This document shows positions 9,194 to 18,428 of a DNA stretch of 64,000 bases, piece after piece. Below the pieces are notes generated by a model, which saw only the letters and a list, made by a program, of their open reading frames with translations, did no database searches and had not been told where the DNA came from. This DNA comes from Mesorhizobium sp. CU3 (GTDB lineage Bacteria; Pseudomonadota; Alphaproteobacteria; Rhizobiales; Rhizobiaceae): positions 121,385-185,384 of the forward strand of contig NZ_VFWX01000014.1 in assembly GCF_006442965.1 (NCBI RefSeq), written 5' to 3'. Positions within the stretch are counted from its first letter, which is position 1; the number at the start of each line of letters is the position of its first letter. The position numbers and the translations under genes were made by a program.

Positions 9194-10107
9194 GCCTGAG
9201 TGCGATGCTCGCCGAGAACGGCGGAGCAGGCCGCACGGATTTCGTCGCGCATCATCTCGTCGGCCCGCGACAAGGCCCGGGCGCGCGACGTAAGCAACGC
9301 GATCGGAAATTCCGGCCCGTCCGCCAGCGGCCTGACGGCAAGCCCGGAAAACTGGCGCCACGGCAGCAGCGCGTCGACCAGGCCGATGCCGAGACCAGCC
9401 TGGACGAAGCCGACCGCCGAGATGGAAACATCGATCTCCAGCGACGGCGAAAGCGTCACGCCCTGGGCGCGCGCTGCGTGCGCCAATTCATCGGCGGGCC
9501 GGGTGTTGCCGCGATAGGATATCAGCGCCTCGCCGGCGAGGTCGGCGAGCGTCAGTTCGGCTTTCCCGGCCAAGCCATGTCCGGCGGGCAGCAGGCAGGT
9601 GAAGCCGACGCTGCCGATCACCTCGGCCTCGATGTCGGGCGGCAGCCGGTCGTCCAGGGCCACGCCGAGGCTGGCATCGCCGGCGCGCAGCATGTCGATG
9701 ATCGCGGCGATCGGCGCCATATGGGAGCGCAGCAAGATGTCGGGATGCTGCGCCCGGAAGGCGGTGAAGGCGCGCGGCAAGATCGCCATGGCCGGCGGCG
9801 GCGAGGCTGCGACCCGCACCAGCCCGGTCCGGCCGAGACGCAGGTCGGTGGTCTTGCGACGCAGGCCATCCAGCCCCGCCGACAGCCGCTCGGCGTCGGC
9901 GAAGATTTCGAGCGCCTCAGGCGTCGGCCGCAGCCGGCCCTTGACCCGCTCGAACAGCGGGAAGCCCAATTCGTCCTCGGTGTGCAGCAGGATCTGGCTC
10001 AGCGCCGGCTGCGAGATGTTCAGCATGCGCGCCGCGGCGGTCACTGTGCCCGCGCGCATGACGGCGATGAACACTTCGAGCTGCCGGGCCCGCAATTGCC
10101 ACTCCAT
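9190..10107 (-). CDS. LysR family transcriptional regulator
   Basis: A 305-residue LysR-type regulator. The N-terminal helix-turn-helix (RQLEVFIAVMRAGTVTAAAR followed by LNISQPALSQILLHTEDELG) is canonical. It is followed by the linker and a periplasmic-binding-like effector domain (LVRVAASPPPAMAILPRAF onward). It is transcribed in the same direction as the hyuA operon, directly upstream of it, and is divergent from the second DAO-family gene at 10207. It therefore probably regulates the hydantoinase operon and perhaps the divergent flavoenzyme (inference). The start ATG at 10105-10107 gives the normal family N-terminus. Confidence 0.93.
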   Translation of the reverse strand: MEWQLRARQLEVFIAVMRAGTVTAAARMLNISQPALSQILLHTEDELGFPLFERVKGRLRPTPEALEIFADAERLSAGLDGLRRKTTDLRLGRTGLVRVAASPPPAMAILPRAFTAFRAQHPDILLRSHMAPIAAIIDMLRAGDASLGVALDDRLPPDIEAEVIGSVGFTCLLPAGHGLAGKAELTLADLAGEALISYRGNTRPADELAHAARAQGVTLSPSLEIDVSISAVGFVQAGLGIGLVDALLPWRQFSGLAVRPLADGPEFPIALLTSRARALSRADEMMRDEIRAACSAVLGEHRTQA

Positions 10108-10206
10108 AGGTAAAGCTTATGGCTCTTATCCAAACCCATCTTTGACGCAACGCCGCGGCGTCGACAAGATCAGTCAGACTTCAGGTGCTGTTCGCAAGGG
10201 GCCGCC

Positions 10207-11325
10207 ATGGATGTGATCGTGCTGGGCGGCGGCCTGATGGGGACGGCCTCGGCCTATTTCCTCGCCAGGCGCGGCGCGCGCGTGACGCTGATCGAGCGCC
10301 ACCGGATCGGCAGCGGGGCGACCGTCGCTTCGTTCGGCAACATCCGGCGCACAGGGCGGCATCTCTCCCAGCTGCCGCTGGCCCATCGCTCGCTCAGCCT
10401 GTGGGGCGAGGCCGAAAAAATGCTTGGCCGCGATGTGGAGTTCCGCGCCACCGGTCATATCCGGTTGATCTTCGACGAAGGCAGCCTCGCCGACATGCGC
10501 GCCTATGCTGAGGCCGCGCGGCCCTGGGGGCTGGAGTTGGAAGAACTGACGCCGCGCGAGATCCATGCCCGCTTTCCAAGCCTGGGTGCCGACGCGATCG
10601 CAGCCTCTTTCTCGCCGCATGACGGCAGCGGCAATCCCCGCCTGATCGCGCCCGCCTTTGCCGAGGCTGCTCGCAGGTTGGGTGCGGAGATCGTCGAGGA
10701 GGCCGAAGTCGAGGCGATCAGCCGCACGGACTCTGGATTCCATGTCGCCAGCTCGAAAGGCGCGTTCGCCGCCGAGTGCCTGCTCAACACCGCCGGCGCA
10801 TGGGGCGCGCGCATCGCCGCGCAATTCGGCGAGCCGGTTCCGCTCGATGCGCGCGGCCCGCAGATGGGCGTGACCGAGCCGCTGCCGCATCGGATCCTGC
10901 CGGTTGTCGGCATCTGGACGCGCGACAAGGACTATGGCGCCTATCTGCGCCAGGTCGAGCGCGGCAACATCGTCTTCGGTGGTGCGGCCGAGAGAGTGCC
11001 GGTTGACCTCGACCCCGGCCATGCGAGCGCCGATCCCATGCGCCTGCCGACGCAGATGCGCGCCGTCGCGCGGCTTTTGCCGGCAATCGCAAAGGTCGCG
11101 GTGATCCGCACCTGGTCGGGTTGCGAGGGCTATGTGCGCGACATGCTGCCGGTGATGGGGCGCTCGGCGACGACGCCGGGCCTGTTCCACGCCTTCGGCT
11201 TTTGCGGGCATGGCTTTCAGCTCGGTCCGGGCGTCGGCGAGGCCATGGCCGAGCTGATCACGACCAGCCACTGCGCAACGCCGCTCGACGATTTCAGGAT
11301 CGATCGCTTCAGCCGCGCCGCCTGA
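10207..11325 (+). CDS. DAO-family FAD-dependent oxidoreductase (possible beta subunit)
   Basis: A 372-residue flavoenzyme of the D-amino-acid-oxidase/glycine-oxidase superfamily. The FAD motif VIVLGGGLMGTASAYFLARRG starts at residue 3, and ERHRIGSGATVASFGNIR follows. The C-terminal cofactor segment is HAFGFCGHGFQLGPGVGEAM. Its length matches HcnC/OoxB/LhpB-type beta subunits (about 370-420 residues), so with the [2Fe-2S] and FAD/BFD genes at 3368-5034 it could complete a heterotrimeric dehydrogenase. The alternative is a stand-alone amine oxidase. It is divergent from lysR with 99 bp between the two starts. The product family is certain but the substrate is not. Confidence 0.88.
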   Translation: MDVIVLGGGLMGTASAYFLARRGARVTLIERHRIGSGATVASFGNIRRTGRHLSQLPLAHRSLSLWGEAEKMLGRDVEFRATGHIRLIFDEGSLADMRAYAEAARPWGLELEELTPREIHARFPSLGADAIAASFSPHDGSGNPRLIAPAFAEAARRLGAEIVEEAEVEAISRTDSGFHVASSKGAFAAECLLNTAGAWGARIAAQFGEPVPLDARGPQMGVTEPLPHRILPVVGIWTRDKDYGAYLRQVERGNIVFGGAAERVPVDLDPGHASADPMRLPTQMRAVARLLPAIAKVAVIRTWSGCEGYVRDMLPVMGRSATTPGLFHAFGFCGHGFQLGPGVGEAMAELITTSHCATPLDDFRIDRFSRAA

Positions 11326-11355
11326 ACGGAACCGACGCTGAGATCGCTAGGCTCC

Positions 11356-11499
11356 AAGGTGTGTCGAGATCCAGGTCAGGCCGAGTCGAAAATGGTGGCG
11401 TCCGAGAACCGGAGCGGAGCGTACTTTTCGTACGTGAGCACCGGAAGCGCAGGAAGCCTCCATTTGCAGGCCGGCCTCACCTGAATATCGACACGCCTT
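11356..11499. repeat. Palindromic intergenic element
   Basis: Two 28-bp arms (11356-11383 and 11472-11499) are inverted copies differing at about four positions. They start with AAGGTGTGTCGAGATCCAGG on one side and AAGGCGTGTCGATATTCAGG on the other strand. Between them is a smaller hairpin, CGTACTTTTCGTACG. The whole looks like a dispersed rhizobial intergenic element. The right arm runs into the last codons and stop of ftsZ2. No coding capacity is credible here. Confidence 0.7.
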
Positions 11500-12490
11500 A
11501 GGCGAACCTTTGCTCCAGCCGTGTCACATCCGCGCCCTTGCGCAGGCCCGTTGCGACGACCGACACGCGGAACTTCCCGGCCAATGCGTGATCGAAAATG
11601 GCGCCGACAATGATGTCGGCATCGGCGTCGACCTCTTCGCGTATTCTCGTCGCGGCTTCGTCGACCTCGAACAATGTCATGTCCATGCCGCCGCTGATCG
11701 ACACGAGCAGCCCCCTGGCGCCCATCATGGAGGCCTCGTCCAACAGCGGATTGGCGATCGCGGCCTCGGCAGCCGTCTTCGCGCGCCCCTCCCCGGAAGC
11801 CTCGCCGGTTCCCATCATCGCCGGCCCCATGTCCCGCATCACCGACTTCACATCGGCGAAGTCGAGATTGATCAGGCCTTCCTTGACGATCAGGTCCGTG
11901 ATGCAGCCGACACCGGCGTAGAGAACCCGGTCCGCCATGGCAAAGGCATCGGCAAACGTGGTCCTTGCGTCGGCGACCCGGAACAGATTCTGGTTCGGGA
12001 TGACGATCACGGTATCGGCGCTCTCGCGAAGGCGCTCTATGCCTTCCTCGGCGGCCCGGGTCCTGCGCTGGCCTTCGAACACGAACGGCTTGGTGACGAC
12101 GGCCACCGTCAGGATGCCGGCGTCGCGCGCGGCGCGCGCAATGACCGGCGCAGCGCCCGTCCCGGTGCCGCCGCCCATGCCGGCGGTGATGAAACACATA
12201 TGCGTTCCCGCCAGATGATCCATGATTTCATCGATGGATTCTTCCGCAGCCGCGCTGCCGACATGCGGCAACGATCCGGCGCCCAACCCCTCGGTCACAT
12301 GCGCGCCCAACTGGATCAGGCGCGACGACTTCGACATGGTGAGCGCCTGGGCGTCGGTGTTGGCGACGATGAACTCGACGCCCTGCAAGCCTTCGGCGAT
12401 CATGTTGTTGACGGCGTTTCCGCCAGCGCCGCCGACCCCGACAACGGTGATCTTTGGCCTCATCTCCAGGATTTCCGGCTTGTTGGTCAT
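11498..12490 (-). CDS. ftsZ2: Short second FtsZ (FtsZ2-like GTPase without C-terminal tail)
   Basis: A 330-residue tubulin-like GTPase. The GTPase domain looks intact: GVGGAGGNAV at 18-27, the tubulin signature GGGTGTG at 106-112, and the T7 loop NLDFADVK at 208-215 with both catalytic aspartates. The protein stops right after the GTPase domain's second subdomain, at LEQRFA. The variable linker and the conserved C-terminal peptide that binds FtsA and other partners are absent. This matches the known rhizobial FtsZ2 type (described in Sinorhizobium meliloti) rather than the cell-division FtsZ of the dcw cluster. It stands alone between catabolic genes, so it is probably monocistronic. A role in modulating the main FtsZ is an inference. 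Confidence 0.92.
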   Translation of the reverse strand: MTNKPEILEMRPKITVVGVGGAGGNAVNNMIAEGLQGVEFIVANTDAQALTMSKSSRLIQLGAHVTEGLGAGSLPHVGSAAAEESIDEIMDHLAGTHMCFITAGMGGGTGTGAAPVIARAARDAGILTVAVVTKPFVFEGQRRTRAAEEGIERLRESADTVIVIPNQNLFRVADARTTFADAFAMADRVLYAGVGCITDLIVKEGLINLDFADVKSVMRDMGPAMMGTGEASGEGRAKTAAEAAIANPLLDEASMMGARGLLVSISGGMDMTLFEVDEAATRIREEVDADADIIVGAIFDHALAGKFRVSVVATGLRKGADVTRLEQRFA

Positions 12491-12668
12491 CTTTTTATCT
12501 CTCTACGGAAAGCACCCGCTGCACCTGCCGCGCAATCATACCGAACCCGGACACGAGCAGACGAATCAGGTGGTCCCCACCGCCGTCAGGGAATCAGAGG
12601 AGACGCCTCGCCGCAAGCTGATCGTGAGCGCCTTGCTCAACTCGTCAAGAATTTAGCGAGCCTCGGCT

Positions 12669-13853
12669 TCATCCGAAGCGCGCCGGCGTCCACGCACCGC
12701 CGGTGCAACTGGACTCCACCGCCGCCGCCACGAACTTCACGCCGCGCGCGCCGTCGACCACGTCGGGCACCTGCGCCGCGCGCGCCGCATCGACCGTTCC
12801 GCCCGATCGGTGCGCGCGAATAATGTCGGCGGCATCGCGGTAGAAATTGGCGAAGGCTTCGATATAGCCCTCCGGGTGCGCTGCCGGCATGCGCGAGACG
12901 CGCCGCGCTTCCGCCGTCGAGCCGTGACCGCCGCGCACCAGCGTGCGGGTTTCCTCGCCATAGGGCGAGAAACGCAATTCCTCCGGCCGCGATCCAAACC
13001 ATTCGATGCCGGCCTTGTCGCCATAGATGCGCACCGAAAGGTCGTTGTAGTGGCCGGGCGAGGTCTGGCTGGCTAGGATCGTGCCGCGCGCGCCGCCCGT
13101 CCAGCGCATGAGCACATGCGCGTTGTCGTCGAGCCGCCGCCCCGGCACGGCGGTGAAAAGATCGGCCGAGACCGCCTCGGCCTCGAAACCGGAGATGAAG
13201 CTCGCCAGGTTGAAGGCATGCACACCGATGTCGGCCAGCACCGCCGACTGCCCGGCGCGCGCCGGATCGGTGCGCCACTCGGCCTGCTTCTGGCCCTCGG
13301 CGTCGATCGGTTTGGTCAGCCAGTCCTGGATATAGGCGCCGTGCACGGAGATGATGCGGCCGAGCTCGCCCGCCGCCACCATTTCGCGCGCCTGGCGCAC
13401 CATGGCATAGCCGGTATTGTTGAGCGTGACGACGAAGCGACGCTGCTTTGCCTTGGTCAGCGCGACCAGCGCCTCGGCCTCGCCAAGCGTCGTCGACAGC
13501 GGCTTGTCGCAGATGACGTCGATGCCTGCCTCGAGGAACGCGGTGGCGATCGGCGCGTGCAGATGGTTGGGCGTGACGATGACCACCGCCTCGATGCCGT
13601 CCGGCCGGGCCGCCTCGGCTTTGGCCATGCCGTGGTAATCGGCATAGCTGCGCTCCGGCGCGATGCCGATCTCGGCCGCCGAGGCCGCGGCATTCTCCGG
13701 ATCGGACGACAAAGCCCCGGCCACCAGCACGATCTGGTCGTCGAGCCGCATCGCCAGGCGATGCACGGCGCCGATGAACGCATTGCGTCCGCCTCCGACC
13801 ATGCCGACCCGGAGGCGTTGGCGTGACATTCCATCGGCGGTTGCGTAGACCAT
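12669..13853 (-). CDS. Gfo/Idh/MocA family oxidoreductase
   Basis: A 394-residue NAD(P)-dependent dehydrogenase. The N-terminal Rossmann motif is VGMVGGGRNAFIGAVHRLAM. The family's substrate/cofactor signature VVIVTPNHLHAPIA is followed by DVICDKPLSTTLGEAEAL, which contains the conserved EKP-type lysine (here DKP). A C-terminal alpha/beta domain has the expected length. Members oxidise sugars and inositols such as myo-inositol or glucose derivatives in the cytoplasm. It is divergent from the RpiR regulator and the sugar-transport operon (14151-23206) and is likely a step of the same pathway. Start: ATG at 13853 with GGGAG upstream at slightly long spacing; the internal ATG at 13829 is possible. 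Confidence 0.92.
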   Translation of the reverse strand: MVYATADGMSRQRLRVGMVGGGRNAFIGAVHRLAMRLDDQIVLVAGALSSDPENAAASAAEIGIAPERSYADYHGMAKAEAARPDGIEAVVIVTPNHLHAPIATAFLEAGIDVICDKPLSTTLGEAEALVALTKAKQRRFVVTLNNTGYAMVRQAREMVAAGELGRIISVHGAYIQDWLTKPIDAEGQKQAEWRTDPARAGQSAVLADIGVHAFNLASFISGFEAEAVSADLFTAVPGRRLDDNAHVLMRWTGGARGTILASQTSPGHYNDLSVRIYGDKAGIEWFGSRPEELRFSPYGEETRTLVRGGHGSTAEARRVSRMPAAHPEGYIEAFANFYRDAADIIRAHRSGGTVDAARAAQVPDVVDGARGVKFVAAAVESSCTGGAWTPARFG

Positions 13854-13986
13854 GATTGCGATTATTCTCCCGGCAGGATGATTGACGACGGCTTTCGCCG
13901 CGAGATTTAGACTAAGGTCTACCTCTTGTTTTCGAATGATATTTCTATTTTTTGGTTTGTAAAATGTTTGTGCCGCGCTAGCTTTT

Positions 13987-14123
13987 GATCAGGTTCAGAA
14001 AGAGCCTGATCCCGAACCGAAGGACCGCGTCAGCGAAAAGTGGGAACCGGTTTTCGGAAAAGATCATGCTTCAAAAGAAACTGGACTGCATCCGGAGGGC
14101 AGGGATCGGATGACGCATCCGAT
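13987..14123. repeat. Cluster of small palindromes upstream of rpiR
   Basis: Three inverted repeats lie in tandem in the 297-bp divergent intergenic region. GATCAGG/CCTGATC is at 13987-14011, CGAAAA/TTTTCG flanks 14034-14056, and ATCGGATG-ACG-CATCCGAT is at 14105-14123. The middle part resembles short palindromic sequences common between genes in rhizobia. The last hairpin lies only 27 bases before the rpiR start, so it could affect that gene's translation. Confidence 0.5.
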
Positions 14124-14150
14124 GGTTGGGGTCAGAATGAGGCATATTCT

Positions 14151-15050
14151 ATGAGCGGCCGCGGCAAGGCGGCCGATGAGCCGTCTACACATAGTTTGGA
14201 GACGGCGGCGAGAAAACGAAGCCGCTCGCTGGCGGCGCTGGGCTACACCAAGCCGCAAACCTACGAAGAACTGCGCGCGGTGCTTTCGTCCGGCACGGTG
14301 CATTTCCCGAAACGGCTGCGTCAGGTCGCCATCTATCTTTGGCAAAACCCGAGCGACGTGGCGCTTGGCACGATCGCGCAGGTCGCCGCGCAGGCCGGCG
14401 TGCAGCCGTCGACGCTGGTGCGCTTCGCGCAGATCTTCGGCTTTGCCGGCTTTTCGGATTTCCAGAACCTGTTCAAGGACCGCATGAAAGGCTCCTGGCC
14501 GGAAACGAAGGGGGGGCAGGAAAAGACCGCCGAACCCAACGCCGACCTGCATTTCCTCAACGGCATGATCGGCGCGTCACAGGCCGCGCTCAGCCGCATC
14601 GGCAACAGTTTCGACATCGCCGCTTTCGAGACGATGATCGCCCATCTGGCGGCGGCCGAGCTGATCTATGTCATCGGCTCCAAGCGCGCCTTCCCGGTCA
14701 CCGCCTATCTGTCGCTCACGCTCTCGCAGCAGGGCGTCCGCAACGTGCTGGTCGACAATGTCGGCTCGAGCGCGCTCGATCAGGTCGGCTGCATAACGCC
14801 GGCCGATGCGGTGCTCGCCGTCTCCTTCAGCCCCTACAATTCGATCACGCCGGACCTGGTCGCCGTCGCGCATGAGCGCAAGGCGCGCATCGTCACCATC
14901 ACCGACAGCACCTTTTCGCCGCTGGTCCGGCTATCCGACACCTGGCTGGAGGTGGTCGAGCAGGATTTCGGCGGCTTCCGCCCGCTTGCCGCATCGCTCG
15001 CGGTCGGCATGGCCTTGGTCCACGGCCTCGTCTCGCGCCGGACAGGCTGA
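14151..15050 (+). CDS. MurR/RpiR family transcriptional regulator
   Basis: A 299-residue regulator with an N-terminal RpiR-type helix-turn-helix (LRQVAIYLWQNPSDVALGTI then QAGVQPSTLVRFAQIFGFAG) and a C-terminal SIS sugar-phosphate-binding domain (AAAELIYVIGSKRAFPVTAY, then DAVLAVSFSPYNSITPDLV). Such proteins sense phosphorylated sugars. I start at the ATG at 14151 because GAGG lies about ten bases upstream; the frame opens earlier (14040) inside the palindromic repeat region, which is unlikely to be coding. It is followed by the SDR/dehydrogenase/ABC operon and is divergent from the Gfo/Idh/MocA gene, so it most likely regulates both. Confidence 0.92.
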   Translation: MSGRGKAADEPSTHSLETAARKRSRSLAALGYTKPQTYEELRAVLSSGTVHFPKRLRQVAIYLWQNPSDVALGTIAQVAAQAGVQPSTLVRFAQIFGFAGFSDFQNLFKDRMKGSWPETKGGQEKTAEPNADLHFLNGMIGASQAALSRIGNSFDIAAFETMIAHLAAAELIYVIGSKRAFPVTAYLSLTLSQQGVRNVLVDNVGSSALDQVGCITPADAVLAVSFSPYNSITPDLVAVAHERKARIVTITDSTFSPLVRLSDTWLEVVEQDFGGFRPLAASLAVGMALVHGLVSRRTG

Positions 15051-15069
15051 CGGCACCAATTGACTAAAA

Positions 15070-15111
15070 GGAACTTGAGTTCCATATTTTAAAAAATAGA
15101 AACTTTGTTCC
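15070..15111. promoter_or_regulatory. Candidate RpiR operator pair (GGAAC-N4-GTTCC and GAAAC-N3-GTTCC)
   Basis: Two related inverted repeats, GGAACTTGAGTTCC (15070-15083) and GAAACTTTGTTCC (15099-15111), flank an AT-rich stretch in the 72-bp gap between rpiR and the SDR gene. They sit directly before the strong Shine-Dalgarno GGAGGAGGA of the SDR. The spacing and pairing suggest an operator over the promoter of the catabolic operon. Confidence 0.45.
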
Positions 15112-15122
15112 CGGGAGGAGGA

Positions 15123-15901
<779 letters not shown>

Positions 15902-15905
<4 letters not shown>

Positions 15906-17431
15906 ACGCCGCCGAACGGCTCGGCCCTGCCTTGCTCGGCCGCCTGCCGCCGCAGGTTCGAAAGCCGGCTTACGACCGTACGGCGCTGAAGCCGGGCATC
16001 GCGCATCTTGGCGTCGGCGCTTTCCACCGCGCCCATCAGGCCGAATACACGGACGACCTCCTGGAGAAGGATTTCGACCGCTGGGGCCTGATCGGCATCA
16101 ACATCAGGCCTCCCCTCCTCACCGATACGCTCGGCAAACAGCATGGTCTCTACACGAGGCTGATCCGGGAGAATGACGAGGTAGAGGCACGCGTCATCGG
16201 CAGCATCATGCGCGTCGTCGACAGCCAGGACAGCGCCGCGCCGGCGCTCGACGTGCTCGCCTCGCCGGAGATCGAGATGGTCACCATGACGGTGACCGAG
16301 AAAGGCTATTGCCACATCCCGTCGAGCGGCGCGCTCGACCTCGACCACCCCGACATCGTGCGCGACCTCGCCAATCCCGAGGCGCCGCGCAGCGTGCCCG
16401 GCATCCTGGCAAGGGCGCTTGAATTGCGCATGGCCTCGCATGGCCGGCCGCTGACGCTGCTCTCCTGCGACAATATACCGACCAACGGCACGATCCTCGG
16501 CAATGTCGTGCGCAGCTTCGCCGAGCGGCGCGTCAGCAAGCTTGCGGAATGGATCGACGACAATGTCGCCTTTCCCTCGGCCATGGTCGACCGCATCGCG
16601 CCGGCGACGACCAAGGCCGATGCCGATACGGTCGAAGAACGCTTCGGCTACCATGACGGCGCCGTCGTCGTCGGCGAGCGTTTCCGCCAATGGGTGATCG
16701 AGCAGAAATTCGCCGGGTGCGTGCCGCGCTGGGACCTTGTCGGCGCGACTTTCGTCGACGACGTCACGCCCTTCGAGCATCTGAAGATGCGGGTGCTGAA
16801 CGGCGCCCAGACGACGCTGAGCTATCTCGGCGTTCTAGGCGGCTTCGAGCACACGTCAGACGCAATAGCCGACCCGCTGCTGGCCACATTCGTTCGTCGC
16901 ATGCTGACCGAGGAAACGCTGCCGACGCTGATGCCGGTGCCCGGCATCGCGCCGACAGTCTATGTCGAGCAGAGCCTCTCGCGCCTCGCCAACACCGCGA
17001 TCCGCCACCGCAACCACCAGATCGCCACCGACGGCTCGCAGAAGATCGTGCAGCGCCTGCTCAACCCGATCCGCGACCGACTGGCCAAGGGCGGGAGCAT
17101 CACCCTTCTGTCCGTGCCGGTCGCCGGCTGGATGGCCTATCTCATCAAAGCCTCCGCGCGGTTCGGCAGCGCCTGGCCGGTTTCCGATCCTTTCGCGGAG
17201 AAAATCGCGGCGATCGCCGACCGCATCGGTTCGAACAGCAAACTGCTCGCCGACGCGATCTTGGCAATCGATGCCATTTTCGACCCGTCTTTGGCCGCCA
17301 ACGCGACATTCCGCGCGCATATCGTTGCGGGCTTGGACGGCCTTCTCTCGAATGATCCAATGGCCTTCGTCAGACAAGTCTGCGCTGGGCCAACAGATGC
17401 GCGGTTGAAGCAACCGGCTCGATCTGCATAG
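15902..17431 (+). CDS. Mannitol dehydrogenase family protein (polyol/hexuronate oxidoreductase)
   Basis: A 509-residue long-chain polyol dehydrogenase of the mannitol-2-dehydrogenase/fructuronate reductase family. Family segments are GIAHLGVGAFHRAHQAEYTD near the N-terminus, MTVTEKGYC, LSCDNIPTNGTILG, PSAMVDRIAPAT and the catalytic-domain stretch HLKMRVLNGAQTTLSYLG containing the conserved lysine. It starts at a GTG overlapping the SDR stop (GTGA). It catalyses NAD-dependent interconversion of a sugar alcohol and a ketose or of uronate derivatives. The exact substrate (mannitol, arabitol, sorbitol, mannonate) cannot be settled from sequence alone. Confidence 0.92.
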
Positions 17432-17450
17432 TTACGTATTGGGAGGCATC

Positions 17451-18362
17451 ATGAAACTTGGACTGCTCACGGCACCATTTCCGGATACTGCCCTCGGCGA
17501 GGTCGCCGACTGGGCGCGCTCGGTGGGTTTCGAGGCGCTGGAAATCGCCTGCTGGCCGAAGACTTCGGGCGCAAGTAGGCGCTATGCCGGCACCAGCCAT
17601 ATCGACGTGGACATCCCGGCCGCCGAGGCGAAGGACATCGCCGCCGCGCTGGCCGGCAAGGACCTGACGATCTCGGGTCTCGGCTTCTACCCCAACCCTT
17701 TGCATCCCGACCGGGCGCATCGCGAAGCGGTGATCGACCATTTGAAGAAGGTTATCGTGCTGGCGAGCCGCATGGGCGTTTCGCTGGTCAACACCTTTTG
17801 CGGCGGCGATGCCTCGAAGACCGTCGATGCCAACTGGGAAGACGCGCAAAAAGTCTGGCCGGCGATCATCGCCCATGCCCGCGAGCATGGCGTCAAGCTA
17901 GCCTTCGAGAACTGCCCGATGATCTTCAGCTATGACGAATGGCCGGGCGGCCACAACATCGCCTATTCGCCCTATGTCTGGCGCCGCATCTTGGAGGCCT
18001 GGGGCGGCGATGTCGGCATGAATTTCGACCCCTCGCATCTCGTCTGGCAGATGATCGACAAGGAGCGTTTCATCCGCGAGTTCGGCGCAAACATGCTGCA
18101 TGTGCATGCCAAGGACCTGATGATTGATCATGATGGTTTGTACGAGCGCGGAATCCTGTCCGCCGGGATAGGCTGGCAGGTGCCGCGCATGCCGGGGCTT
18201 GGGGATATCGATTGGAGCAGGATTTTTTCGGGCCTCTACCGGGCCGGATATGACGGGCCGGTCATCATCGAGCATGAGGACCGCCGCTTCGAAGGGACGG
18301 ACGAGAAGGTGAAGCGCGGCTTCCTGCTGGCGCGCGACGTGCTGCGCCCCTTCATCAAATGA
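17451..18362 (+). CDS. Sugar phosphate isomerase/epimerase family (TIM barrel)
   Basis: A 303-residue xylose-isomerase-like TIM-barrel protein. It begins MKLGLLTAPFPDTALGEVAD, and a metal-site pattern is visible in AFENCP (Glu), MNFDPSHLVWQ (Asp/His), LHVHAKD (His) and the late VIIEHEDRRF (Glu). Members isomerise or epimerise sugars or inosose-type intermediates. The start at ATG 17451 follows GGGAGG at good spacing. It lies 19 bp after the mannitol-type dehydrogenase and 66 bp before the binding protein, so it belongs to the same transport/catabolic unit. Confidence 0.9.
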   Translation: MKLGLLTAPFPDTALGEVADWARSVGFEALEIACWPKTSGASRRYAGTSHIDVDIPAAEAKDIAAALAGKDLTISGLGFYPNPLHPDRAHREAVIDHLKKVIVLASRMGVSLVNTFCGGDASKTVDANWEDAQKVWPAIIAHAREHGVKLAFENCPMIFSYDEWPGGHNIAYSPYVWRRILEAWGGDVGMNFDPSHLVWQMIDKERFIREFGANMLHVHAKDLMIDHDGLYERGILSAGIGWQVPRMPGLGDIDWSRIFSGLYRAGYDGPVIIEHEDRRFEGTDEKVKRGFLLARDVLRPFIK

Positions 18363-18428
18363 CCAAGGCTTGGCGCCGATCGCTTCGGCGCCCTGGAACT
18401 GCAAAAATCAATGTGGAGGAGTACTGAC

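Noticed and set aside
7052..9199. A 715-codon plus-strand frame opposite hyuA
   Set aside because: It mirrors hyuA in a complementary frame and shows no domain or ribosome-binding site.
14040..14150. Upstream start for the RpiR regulator
   Set aside because: These codons lie in the palindromic repeat region. The ATG at 14151 has a Shine-Dalgarno sequence and the expected N-terminus.
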